Below are positions 15,556 to 24,073 of a DNA stretch of 64,000 bases, one piece after another. Each line of letters begins with the position of its first letter. Positions within the stretch are counted from its first letter, which is position 1. The stretch comes from Bin87 sp963666865 (GTDB taxonomy: Bacteria; Chloroflexota; Dehalococcoidia; Lucifugimonadales; UBA3495): positions 3,720,001 to 3,784,000 of the forward strand of contig OY763072.1 in the NCBI GenBank assembly GCA_963666865.1, written 5' to 3'. The translations under genes were made by a program, and so were the position numbers. Below the pieces are notes generated by a model that was not told the origin of the DNA, ran no database searches, and was given only the letters and a program-made list of their open reading frames with translations.

Positions 15556-16839
15556 ATGGCCGACATTGAACTGGTCCAAACTGTGAAACGGGGCCGCGAC
15601 GCGGTGGCAGCCTGGCGCGACGAGAACCCCAATCGAATCATGGATCTCAACGCTTGTTACATGAGCCATGCGCGGATTCCCATGGTAAATCTGCGCGGCG
15701 CTGATATGCGGGGCGGAGACTTCATGGGCGCAATGGTGCGCCGCGCGGATCTCTCCAACGGCTATCTTAACGACGCCCATTTCTATCGGGCAGACCTGCG
15801 CGAGGCGAACTTCAACCGCGCCATCGCCTCCGGGGCTAACTTCCGAGGCGCTGACCTGCGCAACGCCAACCTGGCCGGCGTGAACTTGGACCGGGCCACG
15901 TTGTCAGAGGCCAACCTTTCCGGGGCCGACCTGACCAACGCCAACCTGGACCGGGCCAACCTGGATCGAACCAATTTCACCGGAGCGAATCTCACCGGCG
16001 CCAGCTTCAACGGCGCAAACCTTTCCCGGTCTAACCTTTCGTCCTGCATCCTCAACGGGGCCGACTTTTACGAAGCCATCCTCAACGACGTGGGCACGGA
16101 GGAGGCCGATTTTCGCGACTGCGTGATCGGGTACACGGTGTTCCAAAACTGCGCTCTGGACGCGGCCGTCGGCTTGGACGACATCCGACACGACGCTCCC
16201 AGCACGATAGGATTGGACACTTTGCTCCGGTCTCGTGGCAAGTTGCCGGAGTCTTTCATTCTGGGCTCCGGAGTGCCGGCCGCGGTGGTTGGCCTCCAGG
16301 ATTCCGTAGCGGACACCCCGGTTTCCACTATGGAAGTGCATATCTCGTGCGCCACCGCGGACGTGGACTTCGCGCGCGAGTTGGAAAGCCGCCTGCGGTC
16401 GGCGGGTCTCCGCAGTTGGGTGTTTGCCGAGAGCTTCCGGGGCAACCCGCTGGTGGACCGTCGCGCCACTTCGGGCGAAGAGGAGATTGAGCGGTGGGTT
16501 CGGCACTACGACCGCCTTATCGTGGTTTGTACCGGCGCTGGATTGGACAGCGAAACCGTCCGCAACGACATCACCGCCGCCCACGAGTTTCAAAAGACGT
16601 CGGATCGATGGACCATGTTCCTGGTCGATGCCGATGGCGTCATGGGGTCAGGTCGCACCAGGAGCGCGCGTCTGCTGAAAGAAGAGCACCGGGTGTTCGA
16701 CCTGACGGGCCAAGCCGGGGGCGACGCGGATTATCAGACGGCTTTCGAAGAGCTAATCACCAATCTCCGCGAAGACCAACCGGCCAGCGCCAGCGCGCCG
16801 CCGCGCCGCGAGATTGATCCTCGTACCCTGCAACTGTAA
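15556..16839 (+). CDS. Pentapeptide-repeat protein with C-terminal TIR domain
   Basis: This 427-residue protein has tandem pentapeptide repeats of the A(D/N)Lxx type over about residues 35-200 (GADLRNANLAGVNLDRATLS), predicted to form a right-handed quadrilateral beta helix. From about residue 258 a TIR-like domain begins (MEVHISCATADVDFARELES), followed by GLRSWVFAESFRGNPL and YDRLIVVCTGAGLDSETVRND. TIR domains signal or cleave NAD+ in immunity. By eye, the position of the usual catalytic Glu (as in the WVHKEI block of SARM1) is occupied by Asp in TVRNDI. GGAG precedes the ATG at 15556. It is a single gene followed by a strong terminator; the role in defence is inference. Confidence 0.82.
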   Translation: MADIELVQTVKRGRDAVAAWRDENPNRIMDLNACYMSHARIPMVNLRGADMRGGDFMGAMVRRADLSNGYLNDAHFYRADLREANFNRAIASGANFRGADLRNANLAGVNLDRATLSEANLSGADLTNANLDRANLDRTNFTGANLTGASFNGANLSRSNLSSCILNGADFYEAILNDVGTEEADFRDCVIGYTVFQNCALDAAVGLDDIRHDAPSTIGLDTLLRSRGKLPESFILGSGVPAAVVGLQDSVADTPVSTMEVHISCATADVDFARELESRLRSAGLRSWVFAESFRGNPLVDRRATSGEEEIERWVRHYDRLIVVCTGAGLDSETVRNDITAAHEFQKTSDRWTMFLVDADGVMGSGRTRSARLLKEEHRVFDLTGQAGGDADYQTAFEELITNLREDQPASASAPPRREIDPRTLQL

Positions 16840-16865
16840 AGGGAAGGAAAGCAATCCCGACAGCA

Positions 16866-16895
16866 AGGAAGGGCGGCGCCGGCGCCGCCCTTCCT
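16866..16895. terminator. Bidirectional terminator between convergent genes
   Basis: A perfect 30-base palindrome (arms AGGAAGGGCGGCGCC and its complement) lies between the ends of the pentapeptide/TIR gene and the leftward substrate-binding-protein gene. TTCCTCATTT follows on the plus side. There is no long T run, but the very stable stem and the convergent position favour a terminator. Confidence 0.7.
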
Positions 16896-16923
16896 CATTT
16901 GGCGTGATGTGTGTTCGTCGTTT

Positions 16924-18084
16924 CTAGCGGAATGGCGGGGCGTAGATCTGCCCTCCCTTGGGGCAATTCTGGCAAGGGGCGTCGGCCCACAGGGCGTTGC
17001 GGCTGTTGGACGGCCGGGGAATGCCCAATCCGCCGGAGCCGAAATTCCGCTCATACACTTCGCCATAGTTGCCCACTTGCCGGACCACGTCCTGGGCCAC
17101 GGTTTGGCTGAGGCCCATGGTTTCCTGACCCCAGGAACCTTCCAACCCGAACAGGCGGTCAACCGCAGTATTTCCGGTGTTCGAGGTCGTAGGCACGTTT
17201 GCCGAATTGATGTCGTAGGCTTCGGAGTAGATCAGGATACCGACCACCGACTTGACGATGTCGAACCACTGGTCGTCGCCGTGGGGCACGGCCAGGCTGA
17301 TGGGTTCTTCGGAGATGGTCTCGGGCAGGATGATATGTTCTTCTTCGGCGCCACCGGCGGCTATGATTTCGCCCTTCAGGAACGTGCGGTCAGTGGTGTA
17401 AACGTCGCATTGTCCCGCGATGTAAGCCGTGATCGACGCCTCGATGGTCTCGAAGGTGACGACGTTCATACCCAACTGGTACTGGCGGTTGAAGTCCTCC
17501 AGGTTCAGCTCGGTGGTGGTCCCCTGCGCGACGCAGGCCGATGCGCCCTCCAGTTCATAGGCGCTGGCGACTCCCAGGGAAGCCGGCACTGCGAAGCCCT
17601 GTCCGTCGTATAGCGTCGTATGGACGAAGTTTCCGCCCCAGGTGGCGTCGCGGCTGGTGGTCCAGGTGTTCACCCACGCCAGGACGTCCAGTTCTCCCGA
17701 AGCCAGGGAAGGACCGCGCTCAGCGGCGGAGCCGATGATGCGGAACTCAACAGCGGTGGGGTCATTGAACACCGCGACGGCAACGGCCCGGCACAGGTCA
17801 ACTTCGAACCCGGCGTTAGCGCCGGCATCGTCTATGTAGCTATACCCAGCGATCACCTTGGTGGTGCCGCAGACGATGTGTCCCCGGTCCCTGGCCCGGT
17901 CCAGCCTGCTGGAGGTCTGGCCGGCGACGGCGGTATTTTCGGTCAACGCGCCGGGTACGGCCATGCTTTCGCCGCCGGTTGTTGCCGAAGACGACCCGGG
18001 GTCACCTGCGCCGGCCAAAGCCAATGTACCGACCAACGAGAGTGCGACCACGATGGAAAACGCCGACCTCAATCGCCTGAGCAT
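16924..18084 (-). CDS. Amino-acid ABC transporter substrate-binding protein
   Basis: This 386-residue secreted protein opens with a signal peptide (MLRRLRSAFSIVVALSLVGT). A family 3 solute-binding domain of the AapJ/general L-amino-acid type follows: RGHIVCGTTKVIAGYSYID, GFEVDLCRAVAVAVF, GELDVLAWVNTWTTSRDATW and CDVYTTDRTFLKGEI. The ATG at 18084 follows AAAGGATTGAAG. A longer in-frame reading upstream only translates a palindromic repeat (18101-18127) and is rejected. No permease or ATPase genes are adjacent, so the transporter partners must lie elsewhere. It would bind polar amino acids outside the membrane. Confidence 0.88.
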   Translation of the reverse strand: MLRRLRSAFSIVVALSLVGTLALAGAGDPGSSSATTGGESMAVPGALTENTAVAGQTSSRLDRARDRGHIVCGTTKVIAGYSYIDDAGANAGFEVDLCRAVAVAVFNDPTAVEFRIIGSAAERGPSLASGELDVLAWVNTWTTSRDATWGGNFVHTTLYDGQGFAVPASLGVASAYELEGASACVAQGTTTELNLEDFNRQYQLGMNVVTFETIEASITAYIAGQCDVYTTDRTFLKGEIIAAGGAEEEHIILPETISEEPISLAVPHGDDQWFDIVKSVVGILIYSEAYDINSANVPTTSNTGNTAVDRLFGLEGSWGQETMGLSQTVAQDVVRQVGNYGEVYERNFGSGGLGIPRPSNSRNALWADAPCQNCPKGGQIYAPPFR

Positions 18085-18100
18085 TTTCTTCAATCCTTTC

Positions 18101-18127
18101 CGGATACCGGCTCTCGCCGGTATGACG
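18101..18127. repeat. REP-like palindrome
   Basis: ATACCGGCTCTCGCCGGTAT at 18103-18122, followed by GACGG, is a copy of the dispersed palindrome. It lies just upstream of the binding-protein start codon and explains the spurious upstream reading frame there. Confidence 0.8.
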
Positions 18128-18135
18128 GTCTTCCG

Positions 18136-18166
18136 ATAAAAATGGGGGAAGGCACACACCTTCCCC
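18136..18166 (-). terminator. Rho-independent terminator after the first reductive-dehalogenase-like gene
   Basis: Read leftward, a 9-bp stem GGGGGAAGG/CCTTCCCCC (18166-18143) with a 6-base loop is followed by ATTTTTATC. It lies about 50 bp past the stop at 18215. Confidence 0.88.
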
Positions 18167-18214
18167 CAATGGCGTCGTTCCCGAAGAACCGACGGATTCG
18201 GTCGGCTACACCGT

Positions 18215-19489
18215 TTAGATGTAGTCTTCCTCCTCGTACATCATATCGACGTTGTCGGTGCTCTGGTTCAGGCCGCGGACAACCTGGGTCTTGAACTCGG
18301 CGAGCATTTCGTCGGAGATTTCGTTGCCGTTGGCGCGGGCGGCGTCCTTCAACTGGTCGAAGGCCCATTCGCCGGTGTCGCCGTGAGGCATGTCAAAGAA
18401 GCCGGTTTCGAAGACCGGGAGTTCGCCGGGGCCGAAGTAGCCCTTACCCTCAAGGTTGTAGCCCTCGAGGTCGTGGGTGCCCTTGCCCAGCACCTGACCG
18501 GTGGCGGCGTAGTGCTCCATGGTGGCCTTCATGCCGTACTTCTGGATGGGGCAGACCTTCATGCAGACGCCACAGCCGAGGTAGCGTGCCATCACCGGGC
18601 GGCAGCGCTTGAAGTACAGCTTGTTCTTCTCAATTCCGCGCCACCAGATCTTGTCGCGCATCAGGGCGCGGCCCGGGCAGCGGTTCACGCAGACCTGGCA
18701 CACCTGGCAGAAGGCGTGGATGCCATAGTCCACCGGCTCATCGTAAGAGACGTTGGCGTCGGTGGTGATCATCATGATGCGACAGCGGGAGCCGACATGG
18801 GGAGTCAGCAGGTAGCCGCAGGCGCCCAGCTGGCCAAGGCCGGCAGCGACGAACATCGGAATGTAGGGGCCGGTGTTGTCGTTGGGGCTGTGAACCTGGG
18901 CGCGATAGCCGAGGCTGCGGATGAAGTTGCCGAGTTCCAGACCGGCGGCGCCTTCCGTGCGGTAGGTGCTGGAGTGGACGATCTCAGCGTCGATGCTGGG
19001 GATGGTCTGGGTGGGCTCGAAGTCCTGCTCGTAGGCCAGGCAGATGACGTGGGGGAAGCGGACCCAGTCCTTCTTGCTCTGGTACACGTACCGGATGTCA
19101 AAGGCGGCGATACCAACCTCGCAGAAACCAAGCTCGCGGGCCTTCTGCTTGATGGCTTCAGTGACGTCGTCACCGGTGGCATCAGCGGTGGGATCCAGTT
19201 CGCCGGTCAGACGGGCGGCCATAACCAGGTTGCGATTGAGCTTGTCGTGTTCCTTGCGGATCTCACGCATTTCGGCGTGCTGGTCGCGCAGGGTGTTGGC
19301 CCAGTCGCGGGAAGCGCGCTCGGTGATGTTCATGGTCTCGACGGGATATTCCCGCGAATACCAGTCAACTTCGCGCTGGTTCATGGGGATGCCGGGAGTG
19401 GTTTCCAGCTCCTCGGGCACCGGGATGGTGACAGGCGCGTCGCCCAGGTACTTGCCGGGTCGCCGTACCTCATGTCCAATCGTTAGCAT
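18215..19489 (-). CDS. Reductive-dehalogenase-like 4Fe-4S protein, copy 1
   Basis: This 424-residue protein resembles the catalytic part of reductive dehalogenases (RdhA) and, more distantly, epoxyqueuosine reductase. Both bind cobalamin and two [4Fe-4S] clusters. The core reads KARELGFCEVGIAAFDIRYV, IPMFVAAGLGQLGACGYLLT and VGSRCRIMMITTDANVSYDE. Cysteines C261, C264, C267, C271 and C296, C306, C309, C313 make two ferredoxin-type clusters. There is no twin-arginine signal and no RdhB-like membrane anchor gene, so the enzyme is probably cytoplasmic and non-respiratory. AGGAGGAGGAT precedes the ATG. The second copy at 20375-21652 is close in sequence; a Uma2 gene lies between. Dehalogenation as the activity is an inference. 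Confidence 0.8.
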   Translation of the reverse strand: MLTIGHEVRRPGKYLGDAPVTIPVPEELETTPGIPMNQREVDWYSREYPVETMNITERASRDWANTLRDQHAEMREIRKEHDKLNRNLVMAARLTGELDPTADATGDDVTEAIKQKARELGFCEVGIAAFDIRYVYQSKKDWVRFPHVICLAYEQDFEPTQTIPSIDAEIVHSSTYRTEGAAGLELGNFIRSLGYRAQVHSPNDNTGPYIPMFVAAGLGQLGACGYLLTPHVGSRCRIMMITTDANVSYDEPVDYGIHAFCQVCQVCVNRCPGRALMRDKIWWRGIEKNKLYFKRCRPVMARYLGCGVCMKVCPIQKYGMKATMEHYAATGQVLGKGTHDLEGYNLEGKGYFGPGELPVFETGFFDMPHGDTGEWAFDQLKDAARANGNEISDEMLAEFKTQVVRGLNQSTDNVDMMYEEEDYI

Positions 19490-19682
19490 ATCCTCCTCCT
19501 TGTTTGGACTGCGTAGATACGCTTAGTTTGCGAGAAGGGTAAATCCCCGGTTTGGTGATGTCAATACTCTTCCCCCGAAATAATTACATTCCTTTACGTG
19601 ATGATGATTATTGGGGGCATATGACCGTGCGGCTGCCATCGGAGGCGGATCGCCACTGCCGCGTCGGGTCAGCATGAGCCGT

Positions 19683-20240
19683 TCAGTAGGCGAAGATATC
19701 AGCGACGGGACAGGCAAAGCCGGCGAGAACCGGGTCGCCAGTCAGTGTGTCGTTGACGCCGAATCGTTGCACCGTGCCGTCATCGCGGTTGGCCACTATC
19801 GTCCGGTCGGCGATGTACGCGGTCAGAACCAGGCGCGCGCCGGCGTCGATCCACATCAGCGCGCGGGCGTTAGCCGCCGTTGCTGAGTACCCGGGGGAAA
19901 TCACTTCCACCACCAAATCAGGAATCAGCCCGGCAACATACCCTCTTCGCGGCAACGGCTCCTGGACACGTTCATGAGATATGAGGGCGAAATCGGCGGC
20001 GCGGACAGTATCCGGGTCTTGCTCAATGTAGATTCCTACTTCAAACGTGACGACGAAAGGCAAGTTGTTCTGCCTTACGAAGGCACTCAACAGCAAGCCA
20101 AAGTTGCCAACAACAATCCCGTGCATTACTCCCGGCGGCGGCATTTCAATTAGTTCTCCCCTGACCAGTTCGTGGCGTTTGCCGTCGTCGGGCAAAGCCA
20201 GCAGGTCTTCAGCGGTGAGCAGTTTTTTCGCGGTGGTCAT
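19683..20240 (-). CDS. Uma2 family nuclease-like protein, probably altered active site
   Basis: This 185-residue Uma2/DUF820 protein starts in the usual way (MTTAKKLLTAEDLLALPDDG, then HELVRGELIEMPPPGVMHG). It keeps the Asp (RAADFALISHE) and the Glu strand (PDLVVEVISPGYS). The Lys normally found shortly after that strand appears replaced by Arg in ANARALMWIDAG. If so, the PD-(D/E)XK site may be weak or inactive; the alignment is by eye. GGAGG precedes the ATG. It sits between the two reductive-dehalogenase-like genes on the same strand and is not otherwise related to them, which suggests insertion into a tandem pair. Confidence 0.82.
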   Translation of the reverse strand: MTTAKKLLTAEDLLALPDDGKRHELVRGELIEMPPPGVMHGIVVGNFGLLLSAFVRQNNLPFVVTFEVGIYIEQDPDTVRAADFALISHERVQEPLPRRGYVAGLIPDLVVEVISPGYSATAANARALMWIDAGARLVLTAYIADRTIVANRDDGTVQRFGVNDTLTGDPVLAGFACPVADIFAY

Positions 20241-20308
20241 GGCCTAGCCTCCGAAGCAGGGGGCGGATTTCATGGGCGCAGAAGGCCAGTGCAGTATAAC
20301 GCAGACAT

Positions 20309-20338
20309 GAAAAAGACCGGCGGGATTGCTCCCGCCGG
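20309..20338 (-). terminator. Rho-independent terminator after the second reductive-dehalogenase-like gene
   Basis: Read leftward, CCGGCGGGA/TCCCGCCGG (20338-20317) with a 4-base loop is followed by TCTTTTTCATG. It lies about 40 bp past the stop at 20375 and before the Uma2 gene. Confidence 0.88.
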
Positions 20339-20374
20339 CCCATTTTGCCGGTTTGGCAGGATGTGGAGTTAGGA

Positions 20375-21652
20375 CTAGATGTAGTCTTGGTCCTCCGCCA
20401 TCATCTGCAGCACGTCGCCGGACTGCAACTCGATGGCGCGCTGGATCTGCAGCTTGAGGTTCTCCAGCATGTCGTCGGGGATCTCGCCGTCGTTCTCGCG
20501 GGCGACTTCCTTCATCTCGTCGAAAGCCCACTCGTCGGAGTTGCCGTGGGGCATGTCAAAGAAGTCACGCTCGAAGACCGGGAGTTCGCCGGGGCCGAAG
20601 TAGCCCTTGCCCTCAAGGTTGTAGCCCTCGAGGTCGTGGGTGCCCTTGCCCAGCACCTGGCCGGTGGCGGCGTAGTGCTCCATGACGTTCTTGAGGCCAT
20701 ACTTCTGGATGGGGCAGACCTTCATGCAGACGCCACAGCCAAGGTAGCGTGCCATCACCGGGCGGCAGCGCTTGAAGTACAGCTTGTTCTTCTCAATTCC
20801 GCGCCACCAGATCTTGTCACGCATGAGCGCGCGGCCGGGGCAGCGGTTCACGCAGACCTGGCACACCTGGCAGAAGGCGTGGATGCCATAGTCCACCGGC
20901 TCGTCATAGGTGACGTTGGCGTCGGTGGTGATCATCATCAGCCGCATGCGGTTGCCGGTGTGCGGGGACAGCAGGTATCCGCAGGCGCCCAGAGAGCCGA
21001 GGCCGGCGGCCACGAACATGGGGATGACGGGGCCAGTGGCGTCGCTGGAGTGGACAACGTGGGCCTTGTAGCCCAGGGAGCGGATGAAGTTGCCGAGCTC
21101 GAGGCCAGCCGCAGCCTGGGTCCGATAGGTGCTGGAGTGCACGATCTCGGCGTCAACGCTGGGGATGGTCTGCGTAGGCTCGAAGTCCTGCTCGTAGCAC
21201 AGGCAGATGGCGTGAGGAAGGATGGTGAAGCCGCGCTTGCTCTTGTAATCGTACCGGGGGTCGTAGGAAGTGATGCCGACTTCCAGGTAACCGAGCTGGC
21301 GGGCCTTGTCCTTGATGAGCTGGGAGATGTCCTCGCCGGTGGGCTCAGCAGTGGGGTCCATCTCAGCAGTCGCGCGGGCGGCCATGATCAGGTTGCTGTT
21401 GAGCTTGTCGTGCTCCTTGCGGATCTCACGCATCTCAGCGTGGAGGTCGCGCAGGGTGTTGGACCAGTCCCGGGACGCGCGCTCGGTGATGTTCATGGTT
21501 TCCAGCGGATACTCGCGGGCGTACCAGTCAACCTCACGGCCGGTCATCGGAATACCGGGGACGGTTTCCAATTCTTCCGGGATGGGAATCGTAACTTCGG
21601 CGTCCCCCCAGTGCCTTCCGGGACGGACTACCTCATGCCCAATGGTTAGCAT
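20375..21652 (-). CDS. Reductive-dehalogenase-like 4Fe-4S protein, copy 2
   Basis: This 425-residue paralogue of 18215-19489 has the same start (MLTIGHEV) and the same domain order and ends in the same DQDYI/EEDYI-type tail. The two cluster motifs CQVCQVCVNRCPGR and CGVCMKVCPIQKYG are identical between copies. The block of about 330 bp around them (20579-20905 against 18419-18745) is nearly identical at DNA level, while the N-terminal third is clearly more diverged. There is no signal peptide or anchor gene. GAGGAGG precedes the ATG. It has its own terminator at 20309-20338, so the two copies are separate transcription units. Cobalamin use is inferred from the family. Confidence 0.8.
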   Translation of the reverse strand: MLTIGHEVVRPGRHWGDAEVTIPIPEELETVPGIPMTGREVDWYAREYPLETMNITERASRDWSNTLRDLHAEMREIRKEHDKLNSNLIMAARATAEMDPTAEPTGEDISQLIKDKARQLGYLEVGITSYDPRYDYKSKRGFTILPHAICLCYEQDFEPTQTIPSVDAEIVHSSTYRTQAAAGLELGNFIRSLGYKAHVVHSSDATGPVIPMFVAAGLGSLGACGYLLSPHTGNRMRLMMITTDANVTYDEPVDYGIHAFCQVCQVCVNRCPGRALMRDKIWWRGIEKNKLYFKRCRPVMARYLGCGVCMKVCPIQKYGLKNVMEHYAATGQVLGKGTHDLEGYNLEGKGYFGPGELPVFERDFFDMPHGNSDEWAFDEMKEVARENDGEIPDDMLENLKLQIQRAIELQSGDVLQMMAEDQDYI

Positions 21653-21936
21653 ATTAGCCTCCTCGCTAGTTGGCTTTACCGCACAAAGGCGGCGGCATTT
21701 GGCGCAATTTATACCGTTGCCGTCACTTTGTCAACAACTAATCGAAAGTTGCCCAAAGAAATGCGACGACCCTGCGGAACAGGCCCTGAATCGAGACTAA
21801 TTCAGTCGGTAAACGCCTGGTCAACGTCGCCTTCCGAAACGGCCCCGGAATGCTTTCAAGCCGGCGGCTCGCGGGAATCGGCCGGCAGATCAACCGCGTT
21901 GACGCCCGGCCCAGCGTGGGGCAAAATACTCCCGCC

Positions 21937-23106
21937 ATGAAATTGCACGAGTATCAGGCCAAGGAAATCTTTGCCCGCTACGGCATCCCTATCCCAAATG
22001 GCAAACTGGCGCGGTCAGCTGAAGAAGCCGCAGAAACCGCGACATTTTTCGGGGGACGCGCTGCGGTGAAGGCCCAAGTACACGCCGGAGGGCGTGGCCT
22101 GGCCGGCGGCGTGAAGGTGGTTGACTCGGTGGATGAGGCGCGAAGTTTCGCCGACGCATTGCTCGGTTTTCGGCTGGTGACAAACCAGACCGATGCCGAC
22201 GGCGTGCCGGTGGACAGCGTGCTGGTGGAGGAACTGGCCGACATCGCCGCCGAGATGTATGTCGCGATCACCATCGATCGCAACCATCGCGGCCCCATGT
22301 TGATCGGCAGCGTGGCCGGCGGAACGTCCATCGAGCAAGTTGCCGCCACCAACCCGGATGCCATCATCACCGAAGCGGTGGAACCGGGCCTCGGGCTAAT
22401 GCCCTTTCAGTGCCGGCGCGTGGCCGCCCGGTTGGGTCTGAGCGGCGCCGCGGCGCGACAGGGGGCGGCTATATTTGCCGCGCTGTACCGCATTTTTACC
22501 GAAAATGACTGCACCCTGGTCGAGGTTAACCCGCTGATCGTCACGGGCGCCGGCGACGTGATGGCGCTGGACGCAAAGGTGGAAGTCGAAGACGACGCGC
22601 TGTTCCGCCATCCCGATCTGCAACAACTGCGCGACCGCAGCCAGGAAGATGCCCTGGAAGCGGAGGCTGCGGACGACGATATCGCCTATGTGAGTCTGGA
22701 CGGCAGCGTGGGTTGCCTGGTCAACGGGGCGGGACTGGCGATGGCCACGCTGGACGTGGCAAGCGCGGCCGGGGCTGCCCCGGCCAACTTCCTGGACGTT
22801 GGGGGCGGCGCATCGGAAGAAAAGGTAGCCGCCGCGGTGGGGATCATCCTGTCCGACCCCAAGGTTGACCGGGTGCTGGTCAACATTTTCGGCGGCATCC
22901 TGCGCTGCGACGTGGCGGCCCGGGGCATAGTGATGGCCTACGAGGAGCGTCAGGCCGCTCAGCCGCTGGTGGTCAGGATGCTGGGCACCAACCTGGAGGA
23001 AGGGAAGGGGATCCTGGCCCAATCCGGTTTGGACGTGACCTTTACCGACACGCTGACCGAAGCGGCGGCGGCCCTTTCGTCCCGGGCCGGGGCAGCGGTT
23101 CCTTAA
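21937..23106 (+). CDS. sucC: Succinate-CoA ligase (ADP/GDP-forming) beta subunit
   Basis: This 389-residue ATP-grasp subunit of succinyl-CoA synthetase works in the TCA cycle. MKLHEYQAKEIFARYGIPIP is the family's N-terminal signature. AAVKAQVHAGGRGLAGGVK binds nucleotide, LVEVNPLIVT follows near residue 200, and FGGILRCDVAARGIV is the C-terminal ligase motif. The ATG at 21937 is chosen because it begins the conserved MKLHEYQ; the open frame extends 29 codons further without similarity. sucD follows after 4 bases, so the subunits are co-expressed. Confidence 0.95.
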   Translation: MKLHEYQAKEIFARYGIPIPNGKLARSAEEAAETATFFGGRAAVKAQVHAGGRGLAGGVKVVDSVDEARSFADALLGFRLVTNQTDADGVPVDSVLVEELADIAAEMYVAITIDRNHRGPMLIGSVAGGTSIEQVAATNPDAIITEAVEPGLGLMPFQCRRVAARLGLSGAAARQGAAIFAALYRIFTENDCTLVEVNPLIVTGAGDVMALDAKVEVEDDALFRHPDLQQLRDRSQEDALEAEAADDDIAYVSLDGSVGCLVNGAGLAMATLDVASAAGAAPANFLDVGGGASEEKVAAAVGIILSDPKVDRVLVNIFGGILRCDVAARGIVMAYEERQAAQPLVVRMLGTNLEEGKGILAQSGLDVTFTDTLTEAAAALSSRAGAAVP

Positions 23107-23110
23107 CGTC

Positions 23111-24007
23111 ATGGGGATTCTGGTCAACGAACAGTCCCGTATCCTGGTGCAGGGCATTACCGGACGGGAGGGGAGTTTCCACGCCCGATCCTGCAAGGAA
23201 TACGGGACGCGGTTGGTTGCCGGAGTGACGCCGGGAAGGGGGGGGCAGCTATTTGACGACGAGGCGCCGGTTTTTGACTCGGTGGGCGAGGCGGTAGATG
23301 CTACCGACGCCAACGTTTCCCTTATCTTTGTTCCGCCGGCGTTTGCGGCCGACGCCATCGCGGAGTCGGTGGATGCCGGCGTGCCGCTGATAACCTGCAT
23401 CACAGAAGGCATACCGGTGCGCGACATGGTGGGACTGTATCGCTACGTGCAGGCCCATTCCGTGCGCCTGATTGGTCCCAACTGCCCGGGCATGATCAAC
23501 CCCGGAGCGCGTTGCAAGGTGGGAATCATGCCCGGCAACATACACATGCCGGGACGGGTTGGCGTAGTTTCTCGCAGCGGTACTCTGACCTATGAAGCCG
23601 TCGGGCAGTTGACGGAACTGGGAATCGGCCAATCGTCTTGCGTGGGCATCGGCGGCGACCCCATCATCGGCAGCAACTTCGTCGATATATTGCGGCTGTA
23701 CGACGAAGACCCGGACACCGACATGGTGGTGTTCATCGGGGAAATCGGCGGCACGATGGAACAGGAAGCTGCGGAGTACATCGGGTCCTCGGAATTCACC
23801 AAGCCCGTGTGCGCGCTGGTAGTCGGCGCCACCGCCCCGTCGGGCAAACGGATGGGTCATGCCGGGGCGATAATCACGGGGGAGTCCGCCACCGCCGCTT
23901 CCAAAACCCGGGCGCTGGAACGCGCGGGAGCAGCCATAATCCCGACCCCGGCGGATATCGGGACAACCGCACGAGACGTGCTGGCGGCCGCGGGGCTGGC
24001 CGGCTGA
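23111..24007 (+). CDS. sucD: Succinate-CoA ligase alpha subunit
   Basis: This 298-residue CoA-binding subunit pairs with SucC. It shows the Rossmann CoA site (RILVQGITGREGSFHARSCK), GPNCPGMINPGARCKVGIMP, and the phosphohistidine loop GKRMGHAGAIITG near residue 250. It is full length. The ATG at 23111 lies 4 bases after the sucC stop. The next features are a short palindrome at 24037-24053 and tRNA-Gly. Confidence 0.95.
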   Translation: MGILVNEQSRILVQGITGREGSFHARSCKEYGTRLVAGVTPGRGGQLFDDEAPVFDSVGEAVDATDANVSLIFVPPAFAADAIAESVDAGVPLITCITEGIPVRDMVGLYRYVQAHSVRLIGPNCPGMINPGARCKVGIMPGNIHMPGRVGVVSRSGTLTYEAVGQLTELGIGQSSCVGIGGDPIIGSNFVDILRLYDEDPDTDMVVFIGEIGGTMEQEAAEYIGSSEFTKPVCALVVGATAPSGKRMGHAGAIITGESATAASKTRALERAGAAIIPTPADIGTTARDVLAAAGLAG

Positions 24008-24036
24008 CTTGCGCCGGCGCTGAAACGTTGGGCGGA

Positions 24037-24053
24037 AACCCAAACTTTGGGTT
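24037..24053. other. Short perfect hairpin between sucD and tRNA-Gly
   Basis: AACCCAAACTTTGGGTT is an 8-bp inverted repeat with a 1-base centre, 30 bp after the sucD stop. It is followed by ATTATAG, which resembles a -10 box for the tRNA. It may act as a weak terminator or a promoter-linked structure; the sequence does not decide. Confidence 0.4.
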
Positions 24054-24073
24054 ATTATAGATAGGCGTTCCAA

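Noticed and set aside
18085..18159. N-terminal extension of the amino-acid-binding protein
   Set aside because: It is only translation of a dispersed palindromic repeat; the ATG at 18084 begins a normal signal peptide behind a good ribosome binding site.
18383..19486. Rightward open frame of 367 codons opposite the first reductive-dehalogenase-like gene (and a similar one at 20345-21649)
   Set aside because: Both are mirror shadows of the Fe-S protein genes; their similarity to each other simply follows from the paralogy on the other strand.
19490..19682. Cobalamin riboswitch upstream of the reductive-dehalogenase-like gene
   Set aside because: No B12-box-like conserved sequence or suitable stem arrangement could be seen before either copy.
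18215..21652. Epoxyqueuosine reductase (QueG) as identity of the two Fe-S proteins
   Set aside because: Length, the internal order around the Fe-S motifs and the extended N-terminus fit reductive-dehalogenase-like proteins better, and tandem duplication would be odd for QueG; a distant relationship remains likely.
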